Notes: generated by a model not told the origin, from the sequence alone. 17,248 nucleotides of DNA from Deltaproteobacteria bacterium (GCA_024644775.1 JAHEHB010000052.1:990-18237), one strand, 5' to 3'; shown: positions 1 through 8,368, counted from the first letter of the stretch. Made by a program: numbers and translations.

Positions 1-1
1 T

Positions 2-73
2 TTTAATGTTGAGTACGTGGGCTCTATGGTTTCAAATTTTATCAAAGATGGGTATGTCCCAATGGTATGGTAA
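2..73 (+). CDS. 3' end of an unidentified protein (partial at left edge)
   Basis: One plus-strand frame is open from the left edge to a TAA at 71-73 and would encode about 23 residues ending in DGYVPMVW. The composition (aromatic and hydrophobic residues, a single terminal stop) resembles a protein C-terminus. The stop lies 12 bases before the convergent stop of the amidohydrolase gene, which suits a tail-to-tail gene pair. No family can be assigned from so few residues, and a chance open frame of this length is quite possible. No terminator hairpin is visible between the two stops. Confidence 0.35.
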   Translation, partial: FNVEYVGSMVSNFIKDGYVPMVW

Positions 74-85
74 ACAGATTAGCGG

Positions 86-1252
86 TTAGCGCTGCCCAAG
101 CAATTCCCAAACCACCCGGCAATAGGTCTCAACTCCATAAAGCAGCATATCTTCATTTAGATCGAATTTTGAATTGTGAATAGGGGCCCCCCCTTCTCTG
201 CCGACACCGAGAAAAAAGAAGCATCCTTTGGCATTTTCCAGAAAATAGGACATATCCTCACCCCCCATGGTCGGCTCCGGTTCAATCACATGCTCTTTAC
301 CGACAGCCCTCGACGCGCAATTGCGAACAACCTGCGCCATCTCCGAATCGTTTACAGTAGGAGGATATCCCTGCCAAAAATCAAGTTCGTAAGTTGCGTT
401 CATTGACCGACACACCCCGCCGATCACTTTTTCCAGACGTTCCGGCCAAGAAAGCCAGATGGATTTATCAAATGTTCGGGTGGTACCGGACAGCTCGGCT
501 TGGCTCGGAATGATATTAAACGCGGTGCCGGCGTGGAACGTACAGGTGGAGACCACCGTCGGGCTCAGCGGATTCATGTGGCGACTCGTTATCCGCTGCA
601 GGGCACTGACGATCTGGGCGCCGACCTCCAAGGCATCCACGCAGAGGTGCGGCATGGCGCCATGTCCCCCTTTGCCGAATATTTTGAGATCAAACCGATC
701 CATCGCAGCCATCAGTGGCCCATCTTTTACTCCAACAAAGCCCTCTGGAATATTTGGCCAAACATGGCAACCAAAGCAATAATCTACTTTCGGATTATCC
801 ATTACCCCGGCTTCGATCATCGGCTTTGCCCCGCCGGGTCCCTCTTCTGCAGGTTGAAACAAAAACTTAATGGTTCCCTTTAGATCGTTCTTCATTTGAT
901 TGAGAACTTTTACCGCCCCGAGGACCATGGCCATATGCGCATCATGACCACAGGCATGCATGGCACCCTTATGGGTCGAAGCAAATGGCAGATTTGTTTC
1001 TTCATCGATTGTAAGTGCATCCATGTCAGCCCGAAGCATCACCGTTTTTCCGGACCCTGCTGTTTCCAACAGGCCTACGACCCCGTAGGTTGCAATCCCG
1101 GTTTGGACAGACAACCCTTCCCTTTTTAAAAAATCACTGATATACGCAGACGTCTTTTTCTCCGTATACGCAGGTTCCGGGATACGGTGCAATTCTCGAC
1201 GCGTTTGGATAATAAGGTCTTTTTGCTCGCGAACAAGTGTTTTAATATCCAT
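86..1252 (-). CDS. M20 family metallopeptidase / N-acyl amino acid amidohydrolase
   Basis: This 388-residue protein has the normal length and layout of the M20D amidohydrolases (hippurate hydrolase, IAA-amino acid hydrolase, N-acetyl-diaminopimelate deacetylase relatives). These cytoplasmic enzymes remove an acyl group from N-acylated amino acids using two metal ions. The expected ligands are visible: Cys101 and His103 in HACGHDAH, Glu136-Glu137 in PAEEG, His163 in GCHVW, and His359 near the C-terminus (APIHNS). The dimerisation-domain signature GKGGHGAMPH is at 193-202. There is no signal peptide. The ATG at 1252 is preceded by a GGGAAGGG-like Shine-Dalgarno about 11 bases upstream. It lies 31 bases downstream of the DUF4405-like gene on the same strand, so the two may be co-transcribed, with no obvious functional link. 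The exact substrate cannot be read from the sequence. Confidence 0.93.
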   Translation of the reverse strand: MDIKTLVREQKDLIIQTRRELHRIPEPAYTEKKTSAYISDFLKREGLSVQTGIATYGVVGLLETAGSGKTVMLRADMDALTIDEETNLPFASTHKGAMHACGHDAHMAMVLGAVKVLNQMKNDLKGTIKFLFQPAEEGPGGAKPMIEAGVMDNPKVDYCFGCHVWPNIPEGFVGVKDGPLMAAMDRFDLKIFGKGGHGAMPHLCVDALEVGAQIVSALQRITSRHMNPLSPTVVSTCTFHAGTAFNIIPSQAELSGTTRTFDKSIWLSWPERLEKVIGGVCRSMNATYELDFWQGYPPTVNDSEMAQVVRNCASRAVGKEHVIEPEPTMGGEDMSYFLENAKGCFFFLGVGREGGAPIHNSKFDLNEDMLLYGVETYCRVVWELLGQR

Positions 1253-1283
1253 AGAAAATCAATTCCCTTCCCTGTAAATCTTT

Positions 1284-2354
1284 CTATTTCATCTTCATCG
1301 TCTCAAAAAGGTCAAGCGGCGTGGTGTTATTTTTTTCCGCTACTTTTTTCATTTTATCTTCGGGTACGGCCTTAACACCATTGTCAGCAAGTTTTTTTAT
1401 CGCCACCGCCTGATCCAATTGATAATTGGTACAAACTTCCGCAATCGTCATCTTTCCAAGCCCCATCGGTTGCTTGCCTTCGGCACTGGCGCCCGTTTGC
1501 TCGGGTGTCTTTTCGGCTGGTTTTGTTGAAGCTTCAGCGCTTTTTTTGATGGCTTCAAACACATCCAACGGACCCACATTGTATTTGTCTGCAATGACTT
1601 TTACGGTCATATCGGCAGTTGCCTTCATATTGTTTTCAGAAAGACGCCTTTCGATGGTTTTTAAGTTCAAATTGTATTCCTGGCAAATATCTGCCAGTGT
1701 CCGTTTTCCAAGACCAGAAGGCGGGCTCTCTGGAAATGGTTTGATGGCACCGGTCGATATTTCCGGCTTCATCGCCAGATAAATCTGTTGAGGAGACATA
1801 CGGTTCAACCGGGCGACTTCTTTTAGTGTCTGTTTTTCATTTTCAGCTTTGATCCCCGCTTTCTTCAATTTCTCTAAACTATCCGCGAGATCAAATCCCT
1901 GTTTTTTGGTAAAGGTTCGCAGTGTCGATAATTCTGCATGTCCATAGGGGGGTTCGCCATATCGCTCTGCGGCAGCTTCTTTGATATTCTCACTAAAACC
2001 TAACACCCATTTAAAGGGCGGTAACCCCAAATAGGTTCCCAATGTAAAAACCAGCGTGAGGACGAGTGCCGCATTAAATTCTTTGGTGAAGACTTTCAGC
2101 TCCTTGGCTTTATTTTTTAAATATGTCACGATTGGATTCCAGTTATAATAAATATGAAGAAAAATCGAGATGAGAAAAAGCAGACCGTTTATGATGTGAA
2201 TGTCCGTCCACTGCTCCTTCGTCAGCCCCCAAAGGCGCCAATCCGCCCAATAAGCAACTCGACCCTGTGGTACAATATAAAGAATGAAACTGGTGAACAG
2301 GATGATAATAAACGACAATAATGCGGTTAAAGAGGTTATTCTTCTGATGTTCAT
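1284..2354 (-). CDS. DUF4405-type membrane protein with three tandem C-terminal repeats
   Basis: This 356-residue protein has two parts. Residues 1-115 hold three likely membrane spans (about 8-28, 52-72 and 94-112). His53 and His67 lie in the second span, where DUF4405/cytochrome b-like proteins may bind haem. The soluble remainder carries three degenerate repeats of about 57 residues: roughly 138-196, 214-270 and 298-355. Each begins with a Gly/Lys-rich turn (GLGKRTL, GLGKMTI), has a helix (IAEVCTNYQL), a central 'NGVKA'-type turn, and ends in a P-x-D-x-[FY]-E motif (GPLDVFEAIK, TPLDLFETMK). The links between repeats are Pro/Ala/Glu-rich. The shape suggests a small membrane redox or anchor domain with a peripheral helical repeat arm, but its function is unknown. 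The ATG at 2354 has GGAG 10 bases upstream. The family name is from memory of the fold pattern, and haem binding is inference. Confidence 0.8.
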   Translation of the reverse strand: MNIRRITSLTALLSFIIILFTSFILYIVPQGRVAYWADWRLWGLTKEQWTDIHIINGLLFLISIFLHIYYNWNPIVTYLKNKAKELKVFTKEFNAALVLTLVFTLGTYLGLPPFKWVLGFSENIKEAAAERYGEPPYGHAELSTLRTFTKKQGFDLADSLEKLKKAGIKAENEKQTLKEVARLNRMSPQQIYLAMKPEISTGAIKPFPESPPSGLGKRTLADICQEYNLNLKTIERRLSENNMKATADMTVKVIADKYNVGPLDVFEAIKKSAEASTKPAEKTPEQTGASAEGKQPMGLGKMTIAEVCTNYQLDQAVAIKKLADNGVKAVPEDKMKKVAEKNNTTPLDLFETMKMK

Positions 2355-2406
2355 TTTCCGATTTACTCCTTCACAAAAATTGTTTTAATAAATACAGAGT
2401 GTTCAA

Positions 2407-2435
2407 CAAATTAAGTTCATATGGACCTTTGTCAA
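2407..2435 (-). promoter_or_regulatory. Candidate sigma70-type promoter for the DUF4405-like/amidohydrolase pair
   Basis: On the minus strand a perfect TTGACA box (complement of 2430-2435) is followed 16 bases later by TAATTT (2408-2413), a poor -10 match at 3 of 6 positions. Transcription would begin near 2400, about 45 bases before the ATG at 2354. Only the -35 box is convincing. Confidence 0.25.
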
Positions 2436-2566
2436 ATGGGTGTTCACAAACTCAGTACTTACAATGGCCAGAGCAAGAGCTGTGCCGAATAAGAAATAAA
2501 TATACATAACCTATTGAATATAAATTATTTTTTAATCAAAACCAGTATGGAAACCTATCTTTTTTG

Positions 2567-2581
2567 ATACGCCAGGTGTAT
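2567..2581. promoter_or_regulatory. Near-palindrome, possible operator
   Basis: The 15 bases ATACGCCAGGTGTAT form two 7-base arms around one central A, with a single mismatched pair. The spacer is too short for an RNA hairpin, so a dimeric DNA-binding protein site is the more likely reading if it is functional. It lies about 130 bases upstream of the small hypothetical gene. Chance occurrence in an AT-rich gap cannot be excluded. Confidence 0.2.
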
Positions 2582-2710
2582 ACAAATTATCCACTTTTAT
2601 CGAGGACTCCAGAGAAACCGGATAAAAAATACCCACCCTGTGCCACTGTAAAATTGAAAACGGTGATTAAATCTTGCGAGTTGCCATAAGTTGTGGTATT
2701 TTCATACAAT

Positions 2711-3043
2711 ATGAAACAATACGTAATCGATGAACTGAGGCCGAAAGATTACGAAAAAGTAAAGATGTATTTGAATGAAAATCTGAAGGCCAGTGGTATC
2801 GATGGAATTTATTGGATATTTATTGAGCCGGAGTTACTGACCGAAGAGCAGGCTGCGCATATTGAATGCCAGCCGCTTTGTTTTGGGGTAGACTTAGAAA
2901 CCGACCGATTGACATGTGAATTGCTGGTGAGAACGCAACGCAAAGTTAAGTGCACCTGTATCGGTTATGCAACAGAAATCCAGCGGAATTGGGTCATTCG
3001 GTATATTGACGGCATCTTTGATAAACTTGAAATCACGACATAA
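2711..3043 (+). CDS. Conserved-looking small protein of unknown function, cysteine-bearing
   Basis: The product is about 110 residues, soluble, with no signal peptide or membrane span. It begins MKQYVIDELRPKDYEKVK and has mixed alpha/beta character. It carries four cysteines, in HIECQP, LTCEL and a KCTC pair, with a nearby His in HIEC, so metal binding or a redox role is conceivable. The C-terminal half (ATEIQRNWVIRYIDGIFDKL) looks like an amphipathic helix. I associate this type of protein with Desulfobacterales but know of no assigned function. A GTG at 2693 would add six residues (MVFSYN). I prefer the ATG at 2711 because the N-terminus then starts directly with the folded-looking segment, although neither start has a clear Shine-Dalgarno. 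It is followed by a 101-base gap and then the acyltransferase, so it may be a separate transcription unit. Confidence 0.75.
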   Translation: MKQYVIDELRPKDYEKVKMYLNENLKASGIDGIYWIFIEPELLTEEQAAHIECQPLCFGVDLETDRLTCELLVRTQRKVKCTCIGYATEIQRNWVIRYIDGIFDKLEITT

Positions 3044-3144
3044 TCGGGACAAGCCAAAACAAAAAAAGTATTAAACCACAAGAACACGAAGTAAAGAACG
3101 AATAATTTAAAATAAAAGTAAACTAACGATTCTCGAGCGTCGCG

Positions 3145-3864
3145 ATGATACGGACCCTATTTGTTATGATATGGACGGTGCTTAGCACCATTTTTTGGGG
3201 TAACGTTGCCATCCTTGGGTCTATTTTCGATAAAACCGGCAGGTGTTCACATATTGCCGCAAGGCTCTGGGGGAGGTCTATTCTATTTGCCAGCCGCATC
3301 AAAGTAACCGTCAGGGGCATTTCCCATATCGATCCCTCCAAATCGTACATCTACATGTCAAATCATCAGAGCAACTTTGATATTCCGGTGTTGTTAGCCT
3401 TTTTGAAAGTCCAATTTCGCTGGCTCGCAAAAGCGGAGCTTTTCAGAATACCGCTGTTTGGCTTTGCTATGAAACGATCCGGCTACATCAGCATTGATCG
3501 ATCCGACCGGCGAGCCGCTTATGCCAGCCTAAAGCGAGCAGCCGATACGATCAGAAATGGCGTTTCGGTTATCATATTTCCGGAGGGGACTCGCAGTTTG
3601 GACGGTAACATTCGCCCTTTTAAAAAAGGTGGGTTCGCCTTAGCAGTCGATTCCGGAGTGCCGATTGTACCGGTTATTCTGCATGGCACCCGATCCATTA
3701 TGCCTAAAGAGCGCCTCCAAATAGAGACCGGTAATGTTTTATTAGAGATTACCGAACCGATTGATACATCAACTTATACCCGAAAAACAAAAGACGATCT
3801 CCTTGAAAGAGTCAGAAATCGAATCTGTGAGGGGTTTGAAAGGGGCAAAACCGTTAAACCATGA
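3145..3864 (+). CDS. plsC: 1-acyl-sn-glycerol-3-phosphate acyltransferase (PlsC family)
   Basis: The enzyme transfers an acyl chain to the 2-position of lysophosphatidic acid, making phosphatidic acid for membrane lipids, on the inner face of the cytoplasmic membrane. The 239-residue length is typical. The catalytic HX4D motif is intact as NHQSNFD (His74, Asp79), the substrate-binding FPEGTRS block is at 145-151, and the late block VPIVPV is at 172-177. Residues 5-27 form an N-terminal membrane-associating segment. The ATG at 3145 has only a weak GAG upstream. Its TGA overlaps the ATG of RNase J (ATGA), so translation of the two is probably coupled. It could instead use another lysophospholipid, since substrate choice is not visible from motifs. 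The gene symbol is a family-level call. Confidence 0.92.
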   Translation: MIRTLFVMIWTVLSTIFWGNVAILGSIFDKTGRCSHIAARLWGRSILFASRIKVTVRGISHIDPSKSYIYMSNHQSNFDIPVLLAFLKVQFRWLAKAELFRIPLFGFAMKRSGYISIDRSDRRAAYASLKRAADTIRNGVSVIIFPEGTRSLDGNIRPFKKGGFALAVDSGVPIVPVILHGTRSIMPKERLQIETGNVLLEITEPIDTSTYTRKTKDDLLERVRNRICEGFERGKTVKP

Positions 3865-5513
3865 GCTTAAAGATCATCCCGCTTGGAGGGCTCGGCGAAA
3901 TCGGCCTCAATATGATGGTTTTTGAATACGGCGATACACTATTCGTGGTAGATGCCGGCCTGATGTTTCCCGAAGATTACATGTTAGGGGTCGATTATGT
4001 CATCCCGGACATGACTTACATCAAAGCGAAAAGAAAGATTACCTCCGGTGTTATACTCACCCATTCCCACGAAGATCACATCGGTGCGCTGCCTTATCTG
4101 TTAAAAGAAATCGATGCGCCCATCTTTGGAACACCCTTCACGTTGGGGATTGTGAAACATAAACTGGAAGAATTCGATGTGCAGGCAACCGGTGGGTTAC
4201 ACGAAATAAAACCGGGAGAAAAACTAAAAATAGGGGAATTTGAACTCGATTTTATCCGGGTTAGCCATAGCGTTGTGGACGGAGTCGGTCTTGCCATTCA
4301 AACTCCCTACGGGCGAGTCATACACACGGGAGATTTTAAGATCAGCGATACTCCCATAAAGGGTATGGTAACCGATTCAAGTAAGTTTGCACAATACGGG
4401 AAAGAAGGGGTCTTGGCGTTGTTGTCGGACTCCACGAATGTAGAAAAAGAAGGCCACACGATTTCCGCTACAGAAATTGGAAAGACCATCGCAAAAATTA
4501 CCGAAGATAGCAAAGGAAGAATCATTATATCCTTGTTTGCCTCCAATATTGCCCGAATACAACAGATTGTAAACATCGCAAAGGCAAGAGAACGCAGAAT
4601 TGTATTTAACGGAAGAAGCATTGAAATTAGTGTCGATATTGCAAAACGACTCGGACACATCCACATCCCGGATGCCATGGAAATTGATATCGGTGAAATC
4701 GACGACTATCCGGAGGATGAAATCATCATCGTAACCACCGGTAGCCAAGGAGAGCCAATGTCGGCTCTTGCCAGGATGGCCGCCGGATATCATCGACAGA
4801 TCAAAATAAGAGAACGTGATACGGTTGTTCTATCGTCAAAATTCATCCCCGGAAACGAAAAGGCCATCGCAAATATCATCAATAAACTCTATAAGCTTGG
4901 CGCAGACGTCATTTATGAAAAGATATCGGCAATTCATGTCTCTGGGCATGCGTTTAAAGACGAGTTAAAAGCGATGATCCGTTTGACAAATCCAAAATAT
5001 TTCATACCCATACACGGAGAATACCGGCACCTAATACTTCATGCCCGACTTGCAGAGGAGATGGGAATCTCAAAAGAGTGCGTGCTGTTAGCCGAAGATG
5101 GCCAAGTAATCGAATTGGACGAATCAGGTGCTAGATTAGACGGTGAAATAATCACCGGTAGGGTGCTCGTCGATGGGAAGGGAATCGGTGATGTGGGTAG
5201 AAGTGTACTAAAGGAGAGACGCGTCCTGTCTGAAGAAGGGCTTGTGGTCGTATCATTGGCGTTTGATGAAGAGACCGGTGTTGTGATCTATGGGCCGGAG
5301 ATTGACTCCAAGGGATTTGTCTTTGAAACTGAAACCGGACATTTACTTGATGATGCCCTATGCGTCATCCTGGAGGTCGTTGAAGACGTGGACCCCGAAG
5401 AAATAAACCGGGTCAATATCATACGAAAAAAGGTTCAAAAAGCGCTAAAACAGTATTTTTATTTTACCATCGGAAGACGGCCGGTCATTTTACCGTTTAT
5501 CATCGAAGTATAA
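3861..5513 (+). CDS. rnj: Ribonuclease J
   Basis: RNase J is a cytoplasmic 5'-3' exo- and endoribonuclease that matures rRNA and degrades mRNA. The 550-residue protein is full length for the family. The metallo-beta-lactamase core shows HSHEDH (68-73), His136 (VSHSV) and Asp158 (HTGDFK) as zinc ligands. The beta-CASP region includes SLFASN (224-229) and TGSQGEPMSAL (293-303), followed by HVSGHA (359-364) and the IPIHGEYRHL block (383-392). The C-terminal domain is present and ends near the usual position. The start overlaps the acyltransferase stop by 4 bases, with an AGGGG at 3841-3845 rather far upstream, so coupling to the upstream gene may matter. FtsK follows after 32 bases, suggesting an operon. 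Presence of RNase J fits Desulfobacterota as well as Firmicutes. Confidence 0.97.
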   Translation: MSLKIIPLGGLGEIGLNMMVFEYGDTLFVVDAGLMFPEDYMLGVDYVIPDMTYIKAKRKITSGVILTHSHEDHIGALPYLLKEIDAPIFGTPFTLGIVKHKLEEFDVQATGGLHEIKPGEKLKIGEFELDFIRVSHSVVDGVGLAIQTPYGRVIHTGDFKISDTPIKGMVTDSSKFAQYGKEGVLALLSDSTNVEKEGHTISATEIGKTIAKITEDSKGRIIISLFASNIARIQQIVNIAKARERRIVFNGRSIEISVDIAKRLGHIHIPDAMEIDIGEIDDYPEDEIIIVTTGSQGEPMSALARMAAGYHRQIKIRERDTVVLSSKFIPGNEKAIANIINKLYKLGADVIYEKISAIHVSGHAFKDELKAMIRLTNPKYFIPIHGEYRHLILHARLAEEMGISKECVLLAEDGQVIELDESGARLDGEIITGRVLVDGKGIGDVGRSVLKERRVLSEEGLVVVSLAFDEETGVVIYGPEIDSKGFVFETETGHLLDDALCVILEVVEDVDPEEINRVNIIRKKVQKALKQYFYFTIGRRPVILPFIIEV

Positions 5514-5545
5514 AAAAAGAAAATCACTTTTATTTCGGATTACAT

Positions 5546-7681
5546 ATGCGTAGAGAAATAGCCGGCATTTGTCTTTTTTTTCTCGTCATCTTCACGTTAA
5601 TGAGCCTGTTGTCCTATAGCCCCTCCGATCCCTCGTTTTTCAATCCGAAAGCGGTTTCCAAAATTCACAACCTATTCGGGTTGATCGGATCTTACCTGGC
5701 AGGCACACTCATTGGTCTTTTTGGTTTGGGTGCGTTTTGGTTTCCGATTTTGCTGCTTTTCCTTAGCATTCACTTTTTCTGTGACCACGCAGCAGTGGCG
5801 TTTGCGAGAACCATTACCGGCGGAATCCTGCTTGTACTGACAACAGGCAGTTTAATGGCCATACACAAACCGGATTACATTTTTTTTGGGACCACGTTTT
5901 CCGCAGGCGGCTTTATAGGAAAACCTATAAAATCAATACTCGTTCAGTATACAAACGTTATGGGCGCTTCCATTATCCTGATCCTATTGTGGATTGTCGG
6001 TTTTATTCTTGTTACGGGATTTTCTCTTTTAAACTTTTTCCGCCGGTCGTGGAACGCGCTGCGTTATCTTGGGGACCACATCGTCACCGTTATTCTCAAA
6101 TGGAATGAACGCCGAAGAAAAGCAAAAAAACGGACACAGACCCGCAAAGAACGGGGCCAAAGGAAGAAGCGAAAAATCGAGATCAAGGCCCCCATAACCA
6201 AACCGATCAAAGAAGCCCCCGTTCCCAAACAAGATGTGTTTGAATTTATGCGAACTGAAGAAGATCTTCAAATACCTTCCATCAACTTGCTGGATAATCC
6301 TGAAAAAAAATCGACCAGTGCGGACGAAGAAAACCTGCGGATGCAATCGAAACTGCTTGAAAAGAAACTCGTCGATTTCGGTGTGAATGGAGAGGTAGTG
6401 GCCGTAACCCCTGGGCCGGTTGTTACCACATTTGAATACGAGCCGGCTCCGGGTGTAAAAATCAACAAAATCGTCAATCTAACCGATGATCTTGCGCTGA
6501 CACTCCGCGCTGAAAGCATTCGTGTCGTGGCGCCGATTCCGGGGAAGGCGGTTATCGGTATTGAAATACCGAACGCGGTTCGGGAAACCGTAAGATTTAA
6601 AGAAATTGTGTCTTCAAGGGTTTTTGAAAAATCAAAATCGAAGCTGACAATCTGTTTGGGCAAGGACATTGTTGGAAATCCGATTGTGACGGAAATGGAT
6701 CGAATGCCACACTTACTCATCGCCGGGGCGACCGGTTCCGGTAAAAGCGTAGCTCTCAATGGGATGATCTGTAGTTTTTTGTACAAATCCATACCCCATG
6801 ATGTGCGGTTGATCATCATCGATCCGAAACGAATTGAGCTTTCCATTTATGACGAGATTCCCCACTTAATCACACCGGTCGTGACGGATGCTAAAAAAGC
6901 AACCCATGCGCTTTTCTGGGCCGTTCGAGAAATGGAACGAAGATATGAGCTTCTCTCAGATAACCAGGCTCGTAACATTCAACAGTATAACAACAAAGCT
7001 GAAAAAGATACTTCCAACGAATTGGAGCATCTGCCATATGTTGTCATTATCATTGATGAGCTCGCCGATCTGATGATGGTTGCCTCGCGAGACGTTGAAG
7101 TAGCGCTTACACGACTTGCCCAGATGGCCAGAGCGGCTGGAATCCATCTTATCCTAGCGACGCAGAGGCCTTCAGTAGATGTTCTTACCGGTGTCATTAA
7201 AGCGAATTTTCCGACCCGCTTGTCCTTTCAAGTATCATCCAAAACCGATTCACGTACGATTCTAGATACAAATGGAGCGGAGAATCTTCTTGGAAACGGA
7301 GATATGCTCTTTTTACCTCCCGGTACAGCCAAAATCCAACGGATCCACGGAGCGTTTATATCTGAAGCCGAACTTGTAAGGATTACAAACTTTTTAAAAA
7401 ACCAAAAGAAGCCTGAATACGACATTTCCGTTACCAAAGCACCTGTCGAAAATAAGGATTCCGAGGATTCTGAAGAATACGACGAACGATACGACGAGGC
7501 GGTGGCATTGGTAACAAAAACAGGACAGGCATCCATCTCAATGGTCCAACGACACCTTCGAGTCGGTTACAACAGAGCAGCCCGAATCATCGAGGTGATG
7601 GAAAAAGAAGGCGTTGTCGGCCCCTCGGACGGCGTTAAACCCAGGGAAGTCCTGGTTACCGGATACGATAGACTGCCATAG
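5546..7681 (+). CDS. ftsK: DNA translocase FtsK/SpoIIIE
   Basis: This membrane-anchored ATPase pumps DNA through the closing division septum and activates dimer resolution. The 711 residues are in the usual range for short-linker FtsK/SpoIIIE proteins. The N-terminus has about four membrane spans (residues 5-25, 45-75, 88-105 and 137-160). A basic linker (about 185-212) and an acidic stretch follow. The alpha/beta motor holds Walker A GATGSGKS (394-401) and Walker B VVIIIDELADL (499-509). The gamma winged-helix domain, which reads oriented skew sequences, spans about 645-705, with the recognition region RVGYNRAARIIEVME. The ATG at 5546 has only a GGA as Shine-Dalgarno and lies 32 bases after RNase J. 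A run of eight T's near the start (about 5574-5581) does not break the frame. The next gene begins immediately after the stop. Confidence 0.97.
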   Translation: MRREIAGICLFFLVIFTLMSLLSYSPSDPSFFNPKAVSKIHNLFGLIGSYLAGTLIGLFGLGAFWFPILLLFLSIHFFCDHAAVAFARTITGGILLVLTTGSLMAIHKPDYIFFGTTFSAGGFIGKPIKSILVQYTNVMGASIILILLWIVGFILVTGFSLLNFFRRSWNALRYLGDHIVTVILKWNERRRKAKKRTQTRKERGQRKKRKIEIKAPITKPIKEAPVPKQDVFEFMRTEEDLQIPSINLLDNPEKKSTSADEENLRMQSKLLEKKLVDFGVNGEVVAVTPGPVVTTFEYEPAPGVKINKIVNLTDDLALTLRAESIRVVAPIPGKAVIGIEIPNAVRETVRFKEIVSSRVFEKSKSKLTICLGKDIVGNPIVTEMDRMPHLLIAGATGSGKSVALNGMICSFLYKSIPHDVRLIIIDPKRIELSIYDEIPHLITPVVTDAKKATHALFWAVREMERRYELLSDNQARNIQQYNNKAEKDTSNELEHLPYVVIIIDELADLMMVASRDVEVALTRLAQMARAAGIHLILATQRPSVDVLTGVIKANFPTRLSFQVSSKTDSRTILDTNGAENLLGNGDMLFLPPGTAKIQRIHGAFISEAELVRITNFLKNQKKPEYDISVTKAPVENKDSEDSEEYDERYDEAVALVTKTGQASISMVQRHLRVGYNRAARIIEVMEKEGVVGPSDGVKPREVLVTGYDRLP

Positions 7682-7714
7682 TTGATCGCATGGCGCTATG
7701 AAAGCAATTTACAA

Positions 7715-8368
7715 ATGCCGATTGATCAATCCTTAATACATCGTATAAAAGGCTTTCTGGACGAAGATGAGGGTGTGCGTCTTTACGAAATTGCTTTAGA
7801 GAGCAGCCGCAGAGGGCCGTGTCTAGAAATCGGCGGATACTGTGGCAAATCAACCACTTATATCGGCACCGCTTGCAAAGAGAACCAACAGATACTTTTT
7901 TCCATCGATCATCACAGAGGCTCTGAAGAACATCAACGGGGAGAAGCGTATTTTGATGCAGATTTATTCGACGTAAACAACCGATGTGTTGATACCTTCC
8001 CGGAATTTAGAGAAACGCTGGAGCGGGTGAACCTGCAAGATACGGTTGTGCCGATTGTGTGTAAATCAGAACTGGCAGCCCGCTGCTGGACCACCCCGTT
8101 AGGCCTTGTTTTCATCGATGGGGGTCACAGTTATGCCGCTGTATATGCAGATTACAGCGTATGGGCCCGGCATGTAATGCCCGAGGGATACCTGCTGATA
8201 CACGATATTTTTAAAAATCCAAACGAAGGCGGTCAAGCACCTTATCAAATTTACAATCTGGCTGCAAATTCCGGCCTGTTCAGACAACACCCCATTACAA
8301 AAACCTTAGGCATCCTCCAGCGAAACACATATGCGACGCATCTATCCGATAACCCCTTGAAACCATAA
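7715..8368 (+). CDS. Class I SAM-dependent methyltransferase (Methyltransf_24-like)
   Basis: The product is about 217 residues with a Rossmann methyltransferase core. The SAM-binding motif is LEIGGYCGKSTTYIG, the acidic residue after beta-2 is in FSIDHHRG, and the motif VFIDGGHSYAAVYADY matches the Methyltransf_24 group, which includes glycan- and small-molecule O-methyltransferases. There is no signal peptide. The frame is open from a TTG at 7682, directly after the ftsK stop. I chose the ATG at 7715 because the extra 11 residues (MIAWRYESNLQ) look unlike the fold and no Shine-Dalgarno precedes the TTG. The Shine-Dalgarno for the ATG is also weak, so it may be translated by read-on from ftsK. 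The substrate is unknown, and the position after ftsK gives no clear functional clue. Confidence 0.85.
   Translation: MPIDQSLIHRIKGFLDEDEGVRLYEIALESSRRGPCLEIGGYCGKSTTYIGTACKENQQILFSIDHHRGSEEHQRGEAYFDADLFDVNNRCVDTFPEFRETLERVNLQDTVVPIVCKSELAARCWTTPLGLVFIDGGHSYAAVYADYSVWARHVMPEGYLLIHDIFKNPNEGGQAPYQIYNLAANSGLFRQHPITKTLGILQRNTYATHLSDNPLKP

Larger units (their letters stand above)
2355..2710. other. Intergenic region, AT-rich, no confident gene
   Basis: This gap lies between the divergent DUF4405-like gene and the small hypothetical gene. I find no RNA gene, no T-tailed hairpin and no plausible small ORF. It is AT-rich around 2500-2545 and must hold the promoters for both directions. Two weak candidates are listed separately: a TTGACA box on the minus strand and a near-palindrome at 2567-2581. 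Confidence 0.6.

Noticed and set aside
3064..3100. Short AAACCACAAGAACACGAAG-like stretch resembling dispersed 'ACCACGAAG' repeats
   Set aside because: There is only one imperfect copy in the window and no array, so it cannot be called a repeat element here.
4377..4793. Minus-strand open frame of 138 codons inside the RNase J gene
   Set aside because: It lies wholly within a well-supported RNase J reading frame and its composition resembles a reverse-frame shadow with no domain or Shine-Dalgarno.
5574..5581. Run of eight T's near the ftsK start as a slippery or frameshift site
   Set aside because: The ftsK frame runs intact through it and no alternative frame gives a meaningful product.
6268..6846. 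Minus-strand open frame of 192 codons inside ftsK
   Set aside because: It is Ser/Thr-rich low-complexity sequence opposite conserved FtsK motifs, including Walker A, as expected of an antisense shadow.
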